Shown here: positions 1 through 8,948 of the stretch, piece by piece
How positions within the stretch are numbered: the stretch's first letter is position 1
How the letters are laid out: each line of letters begins with the position of its first letter
Origin: Acidovorax sp. GBBC 1281
Lineage (GTDB): Bacteria > Pseudomonadota > Gammaproteobacteria > Burkholderiales > Burkholderiaceae_C
DNA: 64,000 bases
Assembly (NCBI RefSeq): GCF_028473645.1
Contig: NZ_CP097269.1
Location: forward strand, 4,544,001-4,608,000
Reading direction: 5' to 3'
The notes under the pieces: model-generated
What the model was told of the DNA's origin: nothing
The model's input: the letters and a program-made list of their open reading frames with translations, nothing else
Database searches by the model: none
Translations under genes and position numbers: made by a program

Positions 1-14
1 CGGTGCGCGGGGGA

Positions 15-977
15 CTACAGCGGCTTGCCCAGGCCCAGCTTTTCCACCAGCGCCTTCTCGCGGGTGAAAGTGTCCTGCGCGAACTGGCGGTAGCGCGCGC
101 TGTCCATGTAGATCGGCACCATGTCGTAGCGCGCCAGCGCGGTGCGGTAGGACTCCTGGTCCATCGCCTGCTTGAACGCATCGTGCAGGCGCTTGACCAC
201 GTCCGGCGGCGTGCCCTTGGGCGCGCCGATGCCGAAGGGCGAGTTCTGCACCACGTCGATGCCCAGTTCCTTGAGCGTGGGCGCATCGGGGAATTTCGCC
301 AGGCGCTCGGCGCCCCAGGTGTTCAGCACGCGCAGCTTGCCCGCCTCGACCTGCGGTGCGAAGCCGGTGGAGTCGGCCGCGGCCATGATCTGCCCACCCA
401 GGATGGACTGCATCAGGTCGGCGCTGCCCTTGTACGGCACGTGCAGCAGTTGCAGGCCCAGTTGCTGCGCCGCCAGTTCCATGGTGAGGTGCGGGCTGGT
501 CAGCGTGCCGGTGGAGCCGTAGCTGAGCTTGCCGGGGTTGGCCCTGGCATAGGCCACGAAGTCCGCCCAGGTCTTGAACGGCGAATCGGCCGGCACCACC
601 ACGCCGAAGGCGTAGCCCGTGACGTTCAGCACATAGGTGATGTCCTTGACCGGGTCCCAGTTGATCTTGGTGGTGTAGGGCATGCGGAACACGCCCAGCG
701 GGATCTGCGCCACGGTGTAGCCATCGGCCGCCGAGGACTGCAGCAGCTGCGCGGGCAGCGTGCCGCCGGCGCCGGGCTTGTTGTCCACGATGACCGGCTG
801 GCCCAGCGCCTTGCCGGCGCTGTCGGCCAGCACGCGCATGGTGATGTCGGTGGGCCCGCCGGCCGGGAAGGCGACCACCAGTTTGATGGGCCGGGCGGGA
901 AAGGATTGGGCACGGGCGGTGAGGGCGGGGGCGGCCAGGGCCGCGGCCCCGAGCTGCATGAGATGGCGGCGCTGCAT
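15..977 (-). CDS. Bug-family (TctC-like) periplasmic substrate-binding protein
   Basis: This is a periplasmic receptor of the Bug / tripartite tricarboxylate transporter TctC family, which binds small carboxylates or related solutes. The ATG at 977 gives a 320-residue protein starting MQRRHLMQLG, a typical basic start followed by the hydrophobic segment AAALAAPALTARA and a signal-peptidase site. The mature part opens with the family pattern FPARPIKLVVAFPAGGPTD, followed by VDNKPGAGGT and the VPYKGSADLM loop. The open frame extends upstream to about 1070, but those residues look unlike a leader. No TctA or TctB membrane genes are adjacent, as is common for the many orphan Bug receptors in Comamonadaceae and Bordetella. 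The ligand cannot be read from sequence. It is transcribed divergently from the PQQ dehydrogenase. Confidence 0.9.
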   Translation of the reverse strand: MQRRHLMQLGAAALAAPALTARAQSFPARPIKLVVAFPAGGPTDITMRVLADSAGKALGQPVIVDNKPGAGGTLPAQLLQSSAADGYTVAQIPLGVFRMPYTTKINWDPVKDITYVLNVTGYAFGVVVPADSPFKTWADFVAYARANPGKLSYGSTGTLTSPHLTMELAAQQLGLQLLHVPYKGSADLMQSILGGQIMAAADSTGFAPQVEAGKLRVLNTWGAERLAKFPDAPTLKELGIDVVQNSPFGIGAPKGTPPDVVKRLHDAFKQAMDQESYRTALARYDMVPIYMDSARYRQFAQDTFTREKALVEKLGLGKPL

Positions 978-1283
978 GGTCGGTCGGTTCTCGCAAAGTA
1001 AGCAACCCCCATTGCAGCGCAGGGCAGCCCCATCCCTGCAGGCCGGAAACCCTGAGGCTCTGTCGCCCACGCGTCATGCACGGACCGCGGACAACGGCGC
1101 CGGCAGGGCCGGTGCGTTCGTCCTACATGGGCCGACGGGCGGAACCGACACGGCGGCGCGGGGTGCCCGCTTAACGTCACCCCCGGCGCACGCGACTTCC
1201 AGCGTGCCGCTTCCCAGCCCCAACACCCCGCACATCCGGCCCGCAGGCCATGCCCGGGAACTGCCTATTCAAGAGGAATGGTC
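978..1283. other. Divergent intergenic region, no gene seen
   Basis: About 300 bases lie between the divergent Bug receptor and the PQQ dehydrogenase. The stretch must carry both promoters, but I see no convincing -35/-10 pair, operator palindrome, terminator or small gene. The frames that stay open across it have the composition of GC-rich noise. Confidence 0.5.
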
Positions 1284-3779
1284 ATGCCCAACCAACGCCA
1301 CGCGCCTGTTTTCCTGGGGGTGCTTCTCGTCGTGATCGGCCTGGCCATCGGCGTGGGCGGGGTCTGGCTCATCGCCCTGGGCGGCTCGTGGTACTACCTG
1401 CCCGCGGGCCTGGCCACTTTGCTCGCCGGCTGGATGCTGGCCCAGCGCAACCCCGCCGCCCTGTGGGTCTATGCCGGGCTGGTGCTGGTGACGCTGCTGT
1501 GGTCGCTGTGGGAGGCCGGGCTGGACTGGTGGCCGCTTGCCGCACGGGGCGACGTGTTCTTCGTGCTGGGCATGCTGCTGCTCACGCCCTGGGTGTCCCG
1601 CGGCTTGGTCTCGCCATCGCAGCGCGGCCCGCGCCGTGCGCTGGGCGTGACGCTGGCGGCCTTTCTGGCCGTGGCCGTGGCCTCGTGGTTCCATGACGCG
1701 CACGACGTGCCCGGCGCCTTCGCCGCGCATGCCGCCCCCACCCCCACCACCACGGTGCCTGCCGCGGCTGGCGGCCCTGGCGACAACAGCGCCATCCCGC
1801 CCGGCGAATGGCATGCCTACGGCCGCACCGGCGAGGGCCAGCGCTATTCCCCACTGGGCCAGATCACCCCCGACAACGTGCGCGGCCTGGAGGTCGCCTG
1901 GCAGTACCGCACCGGCGACGTGCGCGGCGAGCCCGGCGACCCGCAGGAGACGACCTTCGAGGTCACGCCGCTGAAGGTCGGCAACCGCCTGTACCTGTGC
2001 ACCCCGCACCAATCGGTCATCGCGCTCGACGCGACCACCGGCGCGCAGGTCTGGCGGTACGACACCCAGGTGCAGGGCAAAGGCGAACTGGCGCTGCAGC
2101 ACCTGACCTGCCGCGGCCTGTCGTACCAGCCGCCCGAGCCGGCCGCGGCCGGCGCCACGACTGTTCCGACGGCCGCGCCAGCGCCCTCTTCCCCACCCGC
2201 AGCCAAGCCCGCCACACCGGTGCCGGCCTCGGCACCCGCCCTGCCTACGGCGTCCTGCGAAGGGCGTTTGTTCATGCCCACGGCCGATGGCCGGCTGCTC
2301 GCGCTGGACCCTCGCACCGGCGGCCTATGCACCGATTTCGGCAACGGCACCGGGCAGATCGACCTGTGGACCGGCATGCCCAACCGCCGCCCCGGCGCCT
2401 ACTACTCCACCTCGCCCGCGGTGGTCACGCGCGATCTCGTCATCATCGGCGGCACCGTGCTGGACAACGCCTCCACCAAGGAGCAGTCCGGCGTGATCCG
2501 CGCCTACGACGTGCACACCGGCGCGCTGGTGTGGAACTGGGATTCGGCCAAACCCGAGGCCACCGCGCCCATCGGCCCCGGCGAAACATACACCGCCAAT
2601 TCGCCCAACAGCTGGTCGATCTCCAGCGTGGACGAAACCCTGGGCCTGGTCTATGTGCCCATGGGCAACCAGCCGCCCGACCAGTGGGGCGGCCGCCGCA
2701 GCCCCGAGGTGGAGCGCTATTCGTCCTCCGTCGTGGCGCTCGAACTGGCCACCGGCCGCGTGCGCTGGCACTTCCAGACCGTGCACCACGACCTGTGGGA
2801 CTACGACGTGCCCGCGCAGCCCAGCCTGGTGGACCTGACCGTCAAGGGCGAGCGCGTGCCCGCGCTGGTGCAGCCCACCAAGCAGGGCGAGGTCTTCGTG
2901 CTCGACCGTCGCACCGGCACCCCCATCCTGCCGGTCACCGAGGTGCCCGCCCCGCAGGGCGCCGCCGAGGGCGACCGCACGGCGCCCACGCAGCCCAAAT
3001 CGGCCCTGTCGTTCGACCCCGCGCCGCTCACCGGCGCGGACATGTGGGGCGTGACCCTCTTCGACCAGCTCATGTGCCGCATCGCGTTCGAGAAGCTGCG
3101 CTTCGAAGGCCGCTTCACCCCGCCCTCCACCCGCGGCACCCTGGTCTATCCCGGCAACTTCGGCGTGTTCAACTGGGGCGGCGTGGCCGTGGACCCGCAG
3201 CGTGAGATGGCGTTCACCACGCCCACCTACCTGGCCTTCACCTCGCAGCTGATCCCGCGCACCGACGACACCACCTTGCTGGTCCAGCCCGGCGGCGCGC
3301 CGCCACACGGCATGCTGCCCGCGCTGAATGAGAACGTGGGCGCGCCGTTCGCCGTGCGCCTGAAGCCCTTCGTCTCGGTGCTGGGCATTCCCTGCCAGGC
3401 GCCGCCCTGGGGCTATGTGGCCGGCGCGGACCTGACCACCGGCAAGATCGTCTGGAAGCACAAGAACGGCACCGTGCGCGACCTGGCCCCCGTGCCCGTG
3501 CCGTTCAAGATGGGCGTGCCCAACCTGGGCGGCCCGGTGACCACGGCCGGCGGCGTGGCCTTCCTGTCCGGTACGCTCGACTACTACGTGCGGGCCTACG
3601 ACGTCTCCAACGGCAACGAGCTGTGGAAGAGCCGCCTGCCCGCGGGCGGCCAGGCCACCCCGATGACCTACACCGGGGCCGATGGCCGGCAGTACCTCGT
3701 GGTGGCGGCGGGCGGACACGGCTCGCTCGGCACGCGCACGGGGGACTGGCTGATCGCCTACGCCCTGCCGCGTACCTGA
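1284..3779 (+). CDS. gcd: Membrane-bound PQQ-dependent dehydrogenase, glucose/quinate/shikimate family
   Basis: This is a quinoprotein that oxidises a sugar or polyol in the periplasm and passes electrons to ubiquinone; D-glucose to gluconolactone is the best-known reaction. The first 140 residues hold about five membrane helices (for example FLGVLLVVIGLAIGVGG). The periplasmic eight-bladed PQQ propeller follows, beginning at GEWHAYGRTGEGQRYSPL and containing HHDLWDYDVPAQP and WGYVAGADLTTG. The ATG at 1284 is preferred over the one at 1278 because AAGAGG at 1271-1276 is correctly spaced only for the later codon. At 831 residues it is slightly longer than the usual ~800; the excess is an Ala/Pro/Thr-rich insert near residues 282-322. 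Glucose versus quinate/shikimate specificity cannot be decided from sequence alone, so the symbol is tentative. Confidence 0.85.
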   Translation: MPNQRHAPVFLGVLLVVIGLAIGVGGVWLIALGGSWYYLPAGLATLLAGWMLAQRNPAALWVYAGLVLVTLLWSLWEAGLDWWPLAARGDVFFVLGMLLLTPWVSRGLVSPSQRGPRRALGVTLAAFLAVAVASWFHDAHDVPGAFAAHAAPTPTTTVPAAAGGPGDNSAIPPGEWHAYGRTGEGQRYSPLGQITPDNVRGLEVAWQYRTGDVRGEPGDPQETTFEVTPLKVGNRLYLCTPHQSVIALDATTGAQVWRYDTQVQGKGELALQHLTCRGLSYQPPEPAAAGATTVPTAAPAPSSPPAAKPATPVPASAPALPTASCEGRLFMPTADGRLLALDPRTGGLCTDFGNGTGQIDLWTGMPNRRPGAYYSTSPAVVTRDLVIIGGTVLDNASTKEQSGVIRAYDVHTGALVWNWDSAKPEATAPIGPGETYTANSPNSWSISSVDETLGLVYVPMGNQPPDQWGGRRSPEVERYSSSVVALELATGRVRWHFQTVHHDLWDYDVPAQPSLVDLTVKGERVPALVQPTKQGEVFVLDRRTGTPILPVTEVPAPQGAAEGDRTAPTQPKSALSFDPAPLTGADMWGVTLFDQLMCRIAFEKLRFEGRFTPPSTRGTLVYPGNFGVFNWGGVAVDPQREMAFTTPTYLAFTSQLIPRTDDTTLLVQPGGAPPHGMLPALNENVGAPFAVRLKPFVSVLGIPCQAPPWGYVAGADLTTGKIVWKHKNGTVRDLAPVPVPFKMGVPNLGGPVTTAGGVAFLSGTLDYYVRAYDVSNGNELWKSRLPAGGQATPMTYTGADGRQYLVVAAGGHGSLGTRTGDWLIAYALPRT

Positions 3780-3790
3780 CGAAGCTTTGA

Positions 3791-3850
3791 GACAAAAAGG
3801 CCTCCAGCGCAATCGATACTAGGGCATATCGCTATTATTTTTATAGCAAA
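3791..3850 (+). repeat. Dispersed TACTAGGG element, copy A (intergenic)
   Basis: This is one of four copies of a short AT-rich element in the window. In order it shows CAAAA, CAGCGC, a 6-base spacer, TACTAGGGCAT, three bases, GCTAT, an A/T run and ATAGC, so the end can fold as a small GCTAT...ATAGC hairpin. It lies between the convergent PQQ dehydrogenase and cysteine-cluster genes. The TAA stop of the latter (3841-3843) lies inside the hairpin part. Confidence 0.8.
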
Positions 3851-4326
3851 TTGCCCGGGTCCTTTTGGGGATGGACCGCCCCCTCAGGCACCCTCAGCGG
3901 CGGCGCATCGCAGCCGATGCCGGCCGCGATCCAGCGCCGGGCCAGCGCGCGCATCAGCCGCACGGCCCAGGCGCTGCGCCAGCCGGTGACCTCGCCGGGG
4001 TCCGCGACCATGCCGCAGACATAGCGGCCCGGTGCGGCATCGCCCCCAGCGCCTTCCTCCCGCCAGCGCAGCGCCGCGCACGGGCCATGCCGGCGGCGCG
4101 ACACCAGCATGCCCAGCGGGCAGGGCTCGGCCAGGCAGCACAGGCCGCAGCCGTTGCAGGGCGCGCCTTGCGCCGGCTGCGGCGGGGCCGAGGGGTGCAG
4201 GTGCACGACCTGCCAATCCGGGCCATGCGCTCCCGCACCGGCATCCACCCCCCGACCCGCACCAGCGCCTGCACGCGCGCCGCCAGCGGCTGTATCGTCG
4301 GCCTGAACGTCATCGGGCAGTGGCAT
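3841..4326 (-). CDS. Small cysteine-cluster protein (YkgJ-like, putative metal-binding)
   Basis: This 161-residue protein has a compact cysteine cluster around residues 55-70 (CNGCGLCC followed by EPCPLGM) and further cysteines downstream (GPCAAL, YVCGM). The pattern resembles the YkgJ / UPF0153 family of putative zinc- or iron-chelating proteins, whose biochemical role is not established. The N-terminal ~50 residues are Ala/Gly-rich and probably disordered. The start at 4326 is the ATG giving MPLPDDVQADD; the frame stays open further upstream only because it runs antisense through gltL. The stop codon and last codons fall in a dispersed TACTAGGG element, so the C-terminus may have been redefined by its arrival. 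It is convergent with the PQQ dehydrogenase. Confidence 0.65.
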   Translation of the reverse strand: MPLPDDVQADDTAAGGARAGAGAGRGVDAGAGAHGPDWQVVHLHPSAPPQPAQGAPCNGCGLCCLAEPCPLGMLVSRRRHGPCAALRWREEGAGGDAAPGRYVCGMVADPGEVTGWRSAWAVRLMRALARRWIAAGIGCDAPPLRVPEGAVHPQKDPGNLL

Positions 4327-4461
4327 GGGCAATGGGAATCCAGGAAAGGCGGGCAACGGGCACGCAGGGGAAAAGGGAAGCGGACGGTCGCGAACCACGG
4401 CCCCATCCGCCAGGGCGCCCCATTGTTGCGCCGCCCCGCCGTCCCTGCCCGGATGCCCATG

Positions 4462-4485
4462 AAAAAAGCGCCCCGGGGGGCGCTT
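4462..4485 (-). terminator. Rho-independent terminator after gltL
   Basis: On the minus strand the stem AAGCGCCCC / GGGGCGCTT is followed by a run of six T. It lies about 60 bases past the gltL stop and closes the gltIJKL unit. Confidence 0.85.
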
Positions 4486-4541
4486 CTCGTTGTGCCCTGC
4501 TGCTGCCGACAGGGGCGCAAGGGCTCGGGGGCTCGCAGCGA

Positions 4542-5279
4542 TCAGTGCTGCAGGATCTTGTTGAGGAAGTCCTTGGTGCGCGGCTGGCGGGCATCCGGGT
4601 TGTTGAAGAAATCGTCCTTGGAGCAGTCCTCCAGGATCTTTCCGCCCACGTCCATGAAGATCACGCGGTTGCTGACCTTGCGCGCGAAGCCCATTTCGTG
4701 GGTCACGCACATCATGGTCATGCCTTCGTTGGCCAGGCCCACCATCACGTCCAGCACTTCGCCCACCATTTCGGGGTCGAGAGCGGACGTGGGTTCGTCG
4801 AACAGCATCACGATGGGGTCCATCGACAGCGCACGGGCGATCGCCACGCGCTGCTGCTGGCCGCCCGACAGCTGGCCGGGGAACTTGTCCTTGTGCGCCG
4901 ACAGGCCCACGCGGTCCAGCATCTTGAGGCCGCGCTTCTTGGCCTCGTCCGCGCCGCGGCCCAGCACCTTGATCTGCGCGATCGTCAGGTTCTCGGTCAC
5001 CGACAGGTGGGGGAACAGTTCGAAGTGCTGGAACACCATGCCCACGCGGCTGCGCAGCTTGGGCAGGTTGGTCTTGGGGTCGTGCACGGCGATACCGTCC
5101 ACGAAGATCTCGCCCTTCTGGAAGGGCTCGAGCGCGTTGATGGTCTTGATCAGCGTGGACTTGCCGGAGCCCGAAGGGCCGCACACCACCACGACTTCGC
5201 CCTTCTGGATGGAAGTGGAGCAGTCGGTCAGCACCTGGAAGCTGCCGTACCACTTCGAGACATTCTTCATTTCAATCAT
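4542..5279 (-). CDS. gltL: Glutamate/aspartate ABC importer ATPase
   Basis: This 245-residue ATPase powers the polar amino-acid importer encoded with the two permeases and receptor upstream. All nucleotide-binding motifs are present: Walker [10 protein letters not shown] at residues 34-42, signature LSGGQQQR at 137-144 and Walker [12 protein letters not shown] from 158, with the H-loop in VTHEMGFA. The [16 protein letters not shown]-loop region is characteristic of the GlnQ/GltL/HisP class. The start at 5279 (MIEMKN) lies 23 bases after gltK. Order and similarity fit GltL; GlnQ is the alternative reading. Confidence 0.93.
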   Translation of the reverse strand: MIEMKNVSKWYGSFQVLTDCSTSIQKGEVVVVCGPSGSGKSTLIKTINALEPFQKGEIFVDGIAVHDPKTNLPKLRSRVGMVFQHFELFPHLSVTENLTIAQIKVLGRGADEAKKRGLKMLDRVGLSAHKDKFPGQLSGGQQQRVAIARALSMDPIVMLFDEPTSALDPEMVGEVLDVMVGLANEGMTMMCVTHEMGFARKVSNRVIFMDVGGKILEDCSKDDFFNNPDARQPRTKDFLNKILQH

Positions 5280-5302
5280 TGCTATTTCCTCACTCTTTCC
5301 GC

Positions 5303-5995
5303 TCAGCGGATGATGGCGATTTTCCGGTGCAGGCGCTTGACGACCCAGGACAGTGCGAAGCACATCGCGAAGTACACAACGGCTGCCAGCAGGTAGGCCT
5401 CGATCGGCCGCCCATAGTTCTTGCCCGCCGTCTCGAAGCCCTTGAGCATGTCGTAGGCGCCGATGGCGTAGACCAGCGAAGTGTCCTGGAACAGGATGAT
5501 GGTCTGCGTGAGCAGCACGGGCAGCATGTTGCGGAACGCCTGCGGCAGGATCACGAGCTTCATGTTCTGGCCGTAGGTCATCCCGAGCGCCTGGCCCGCG
5601 AACACCTGTCCGCGGGAGATCGACTGGATGCCGGCCCGCATGATCTCGCTGAAGTACGCGGCCTCGAAGGCGATGAAGGTGATGATGGCCGACAGCTCCG
5701 AGCGGTAGCTCGTGCCGATTCCGCCGGGCAGGGCCGCGTAGAACGAGGCCGGCACCAGCAGGAAGAACCACAGGATCACCATCACCAGCGGGATGCTGCG
5801 CATGCCGTTGACGTAGAACGTGGCCGGCGCATCCAGCCACTTCTTGCCCGACAGGCGCATCAGCGCCAGCACGGTGCCCAGCAGGATGCCGCCGACCGTG
5901 GCGATCAGCGTCAGCATGATGCTGAAGTAAAAGCCCTTGACGACGAACTTGCTGATGATGTCCCAGCTGTAGAAGGAAAGGTCGAGATTCATCAT
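5303..5995 (-). CDS. gltK: Glutamate/aspartate ABC importer permease GltK
   Basis: This is a 230-residue inner-membrane permease of the HisMQ/GltJK class. It has about five hydrophobic helices and the cytoplasmic coupling motif around [23 protein letters not shown] (EAA loop), which docks on the GltL ATPase. Tandem ATG codons begin it at 5995, one base after the gltJ stop, so the two permeases are translationally coupled and presumably form a heterodimer. Confidence 0.92.
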   Translation of the reverse strand: MMNLDLSFYSWDIISKFVVKGFYFSIMLTLIATVGGILLGTVLALMRLSGKKWLDAPATFYVNGMRSIPLVMVILWFFLLVPASFYAALPGGIGTSYRSELSAIITFIAFEAAYFSEIMRAGIQSISRGQVFAGQALGMTYGQNMKLVILPQAFRNMLPVLLTQTIILFQDTSLVYAIGAYDMLKGFETAGKNYGRPIEAYLLAAVVYFAMCFALSWVVKRLHRKIAIIR

Positions 5996-5996
5996 G

Positions 5997-6728
5997 TCAG
6001 TGGCCTCCCCCCGTGCCGCCGGACACGATCAGGCCGGGAACGCGCGTGCGCTTTTCGATGAAGGCCATGATGCGGTTGATGGCGAAGGCCGAGATCACGT
6101 ACAGGCCCGTCACGGCCAGGTAGATTTCGATGCCGCGCGAGGTCTCTTCCTGCGCCTGCATCGCGAACATCGTCAGTTCGGCCACCGACACGGCGAAGGC
6201 CACGGACGAGTTCTTGAAGATGTTCATCGTCTCGCTCGTGAGCGGCGGAATGATGATGCGAAACGCCATCGGCAGCAGCACGTAGCGGTAGTACTGCACG
6301 GTGGTGAAGCCCATGGCCATGCCCGCGTAGCGCTGGCCGCGCGGCAGGGCCTGGATGCCCGCCCTCACCTGCTCGGCGATCCGTGCCGAGGTGAAGAAGC
6401 CCAGCGCCAGCACCACGAGGATGAAGCCCGAGACGCCCTTGAGCACCGGGAAGATCGCCGGCAGCACGTGGTACCACAGAAAAATCTGCACCAGCAGCGG
6501 AATGTTGCGGAACAGCTCGACCCAGGCATTGCCGAAGCCGACCAGCACCTTGTTGTCGGGCAGCGTGCGCAGTGTCCCGACGATCGATCCCATCACCAGC
6601 GCAATGACCAGGGCCAGCAGGGCCACCGACACCGTCCAGCCCCAGGCAGAGAGCATCCACTGGAGGTAGGTCGGGTATTCACCCCCTGGGTCCTGCAGGA
6701 AGACTTGCCAATCCCAATTTGATCCCAT
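5997..6728 (-). CDS. gltJ: Glutamate/aspartate ABC importer permease GltJ
   Basis: This is a 243-residue permease paired with GltK. The N-terminus (MGSNWDWQVFLQDPGGE) precedes several membrane spans. The EAA loop reads IAEQVRAGIQALPRGQRYAGMAMG, the cytoplasmic contact to the ATPase. It follows the receptor gene gltI after an intergenic stem-loop, so its expression is probably set by read-through from gltI. Confidence 0.92.
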   Translation of the reverse strand: MGSNWDWQVFLQDPGGEYPTYLQWMLSAWGWTVSVALLALVIALVMGSIVGTLRTLPDNKVLVGFGNAWVELFRNIPLLVQIFLWYHVLPAIFPVLKGVSGFILVVLALGFFTSARIAEQVRAGIQALPRGQRYAGMAMGFTTVQYYRYVLLPMAFRIIIPPLTSETMNIFKNSSVAFAVSVAELTMFAMQAQEETSRGIEIYLAVTGLYVISAFAINRIMAFIEKRTRVPGLIVSGGTGGGH

Positions 6729-6796
6729 GGGAAATCCTTCTCAAATCTCGTTGTCTTCAAACTTGGCGCCCCATCCCGGGCATCCCTGCCGGGGAA

Positions 6797-6828
6797 ACAA
6801 ACAAACGCCCACCGTCAGGTGGGCGTTT
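6797..6828 (-). terminator. Intra-operon stem-loop between gltI and gltJ (partial terminator)
   Basis: A perfect 11-bp stem AAACGCCCACC / GGTGGGCGTTT encloses a 4-base loop. On the minus strand it is followed by GTTTGTTT rather than an unbroken T run. It begins about 20 bases after the gltI stop and ends about 70 bases before gltJ. This layout fits a leaky terminator or 3' end stabiliser that gives receptor excess over permeases. Confidence 0.75.
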
Positions 6829-6850
6829 GCCGCATGCGAGCGCCGGGCGC

Positions 6851-7753
6851 TCAGTCCTTGGTGGCGTACTCTTCCATGGGCTTGTCGTTGGGGTTCGCCC
6901 AGGCCGCCTTCGTCGCTTCGCTCGCTGGCAGGCCGATCTTCACGTTGTTCGGGGGCACGGGTTGCAGGAACCACTTGTCGTACAGCTTGGCCATGTCGCC
7001 GGACTTGATCTGCGCCTTGATGCTGTCGTCCACGGCCTTCTTGAAGGCGGGGTCGTCCTTGCGGATCATGATCGCGATGGGTTCCACGCTCAGCACTTCG
7101 CCGACGATCTTGAAATCGTTGGGGCTCTTGGACTTGGCGATGTTGGAAGCCAGGATCGAGCCGTCCATGATGAAGGCGTCGGCGCGGCCGGACTCCAGCA
7201 GCAGGAAGCTGTCGGAATGGTCCTTGCCGAACACTTCCTTGAACGTCAGGCCTTCGGCGCGCTTGTTCTTGCGCAGCGTCTGCACCGAGGTGGTGCCCGT
7301 GGTGGTGGCGATGTTCTTGCCGTTCAGGTCCTTGATGCCGGTGATGCCCGAATCGGCCTTGACGGCGATGCGCACTTCCTCGACATAGGTCGTGACCGCG
7401 AAGGCGACGTCCTTCTGGCGGGCCGCGTTGTTGGTGGTGGAGCCGCACTCGATGTCCACGGTGCCGTTTTGCACCAGGGGGATGCGGTTTTGCGACGTGA
7501 CGGGCTGGTACTTGACGTCCAGCTTGGCCAGGCCGAGCTGCTTTTGCACGTCGGCGATCACCTTGGCGCACACGTCGTAGTGGAAGCCCGTGTACTTGCC
7601 GTCACCCAGGGTGTACGACAGGCCGGAGGATTCGCGCACACCTTCGGTGATCGTGCCGGAGGCCTTGATCTTGGCCAGCGTGTCGTTGGCTTGCGCGAAT
7701 GCGCTCCCTGCGGCCAGGGCGGTGATGGCGACTGCCAGCAAATGCTTCTTCAT
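6851..7753 (-). CDS. gltI: Glutamate/aspartate periplasmic binding protein
   Basis: This is the receptor of the importer, 300 residues with a clear Sec leader (MKKHLLAVAITALAAGSAFA, cleavage before QAND). The solute-binding fold shows the GltI pattern ESSGLSYTLGDGKYTGFHYD and the conserved ECGSTTNN segment that follows the ligand pocket. The start at 7753 is supported by AAGGAGAT in the preceding leader. It is the first gene of gltI-J-K-L. A related receptor gene lies directly downstream of its promoter side, at 7876-8763. Confidence 0.93.
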   Translation of the reverse strand: MKKHLLAVAITALAAGSAFAQANDTLAKIKASGTITEGVRESSGLSYTLGDGKYTGFHYDVCAKVIADVQKQLGLAKLDVKYQPVTSQNRIPLVQNGTVDIECGSTTNNAARQKDVAFAVTTYVEEVRIAVKADSGITGIKDLNGKNIATTTGTTSVQTLRKNKRAEGLTFKEVFGKDHSDSFLLLESGRADAFIMDGSILASNIAKSKSPNDFKIVGEVLSVEPIAIMIRKDDPAFKKAVDDSIKAQIKSGDMAKLYDKWFLQPVPPNNVKIGLPASEATKAAWANPNDKPMEEYATKD

Positions 7754-7875
7754 CAGGATCTCCTTAGAACTTACGGATACAACGGAAACAATCATTCTAG
7801 ATAGTGGCACGGAGTGGAATTCGCCACCATGCCGAATACCCGGAACATCGGGTCAGCGCAGCTAAAAAACGGCGC

Positions 7876-8763
7876 TCAAAACGGAACCTGATCGGTGGGA
7901 TAGCGCCAGAAATCCCGCAAGAGATAGCTCACCGGAAGATTGAGCGCGCGGTTGGACGGGGGGATGGGCTGGGCGAACCACTTGTCGTAGATGGGATAGA
8001 TCTCGCGGCTGGTGATCAGCCGGCGCATCTCGTCGTCCACCAGCTTCTTGAACGCGGGGTCGTTCTTGGGCAGCATGATGGCCAGCGGCTCGGTGGTGAT
8101 GAACTTGCCGACCACCTTCAAGGCGGCCGGATTGGGGCGGTTGGACGCCAGGCCGTAGAGCAGCACGTCGTCCATCGCGAAGGCGTCGGCCTCGCCCTTT
8201 TCCACCATCTCGACGGCCCGGGCATGGTCCGGGGCTTCGACGATGTTGATCTGCAGGAGCCGCTCGCGGTTGATCTGCTGTGCCGCCTTCAAGGGCGTGG
8301 TGCCCTTGGTGGACACGAGCTTCTTGCCGCTGAGGTCTTCGATGCGGTCCACGTTGCTCTGGGCCGGCACCAGCAGGCGGGCGCCGGTGATGAAGTGGGG
8401 CACGGTGAACGCCACGACCTGGCGGCGCTCGGCATTGTTGGTGGTGGAGCCGCACTCCATGTCGGCGCGGCCTTTCTCGATGGTCTCCATGCGGTTGGCC
8501 GAGGTGACCGGCACGAATTCCACGTCCATGTCCTTGCGGCCGGTCTTCTTGCGAACGACCTCGGCGATCCGCTGGCACAGCTCCACCGCATAGCCCACGG
8601 GCTTGCCGGCGTCCACATAGGAGAAGGGCACCGAGGATTCCCGGTAGGCCAGCACCAGCTTGCCGCCGGCGGTGACCCGCTCCAGTACCCCCTGCGCGGA
8701 GACAGCCATGCCCCAGCACAAGGCGGCAACGCCCCATACGGCCTTCCAATGGAATGTTTTCAT
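7876..8763 (-). CDS. Orphan GltI-like amino-acid binding protein
   Basis: This is a 295-residue periplasmic receptor paralogous to GltI, with a leader (MKTFHWKAVWGVAALCWGMAVSA) and the same landmarks: RESSVPFSYVDAGKPVGYAVELC, MECGSTTNNAERR and the MLPKNDPAFKKLVDDEM region. It has no permease or ATPase of its own nearby, so it could feed the GltJKL core with a second ligand or act as a sensor. The ATG at 8763 is preferred; the frame also allows a TTG four codons upstream. Ligand unknown. Confidence 0.85.
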   Translation of the reverse strand: MKTFHWKAVWGVAALCWGMAVSAQGVLERVTAGGKLVLAYRESSVPFSYVDAGKPVGYAVELCQRIAEVVRKKTGRKDMDVEFVPVTSANRMETIEKGRADMECGSTTNNAERRQVVAFTVPHFITGARLLVPAQSNVDRIEDLSGKKLVSTKGTTPLKAAQQINRERLLQINIVEAPDHARAVEMVEKGEADAFAMDDVLLYGLASNRPNPAALKVVGKFITTEPLAIMLPKNDPAFKKLVDDEMRRLITSREIYPIYDKWFAQPIPPSNRALNLPVSYLLRDFWRYPTDQVPF

Positions 8764-8948
8764 GGCTTGTCTCAAAGTTCGTAAGTTCTAACCTGAGCAA
8801 ACACCGTGCCAGGCCGGGCCTCTCTGTTGGGCGAAGGCTTGTGCACTTCGCTCCGGACGCCGGGACGGAATGTACGTCCCGTCACACGGTCTTTCCAATG
8901 CCAAATGCACGGTGGAATATGCATTTGACACATAACCTGACCCTGCGG

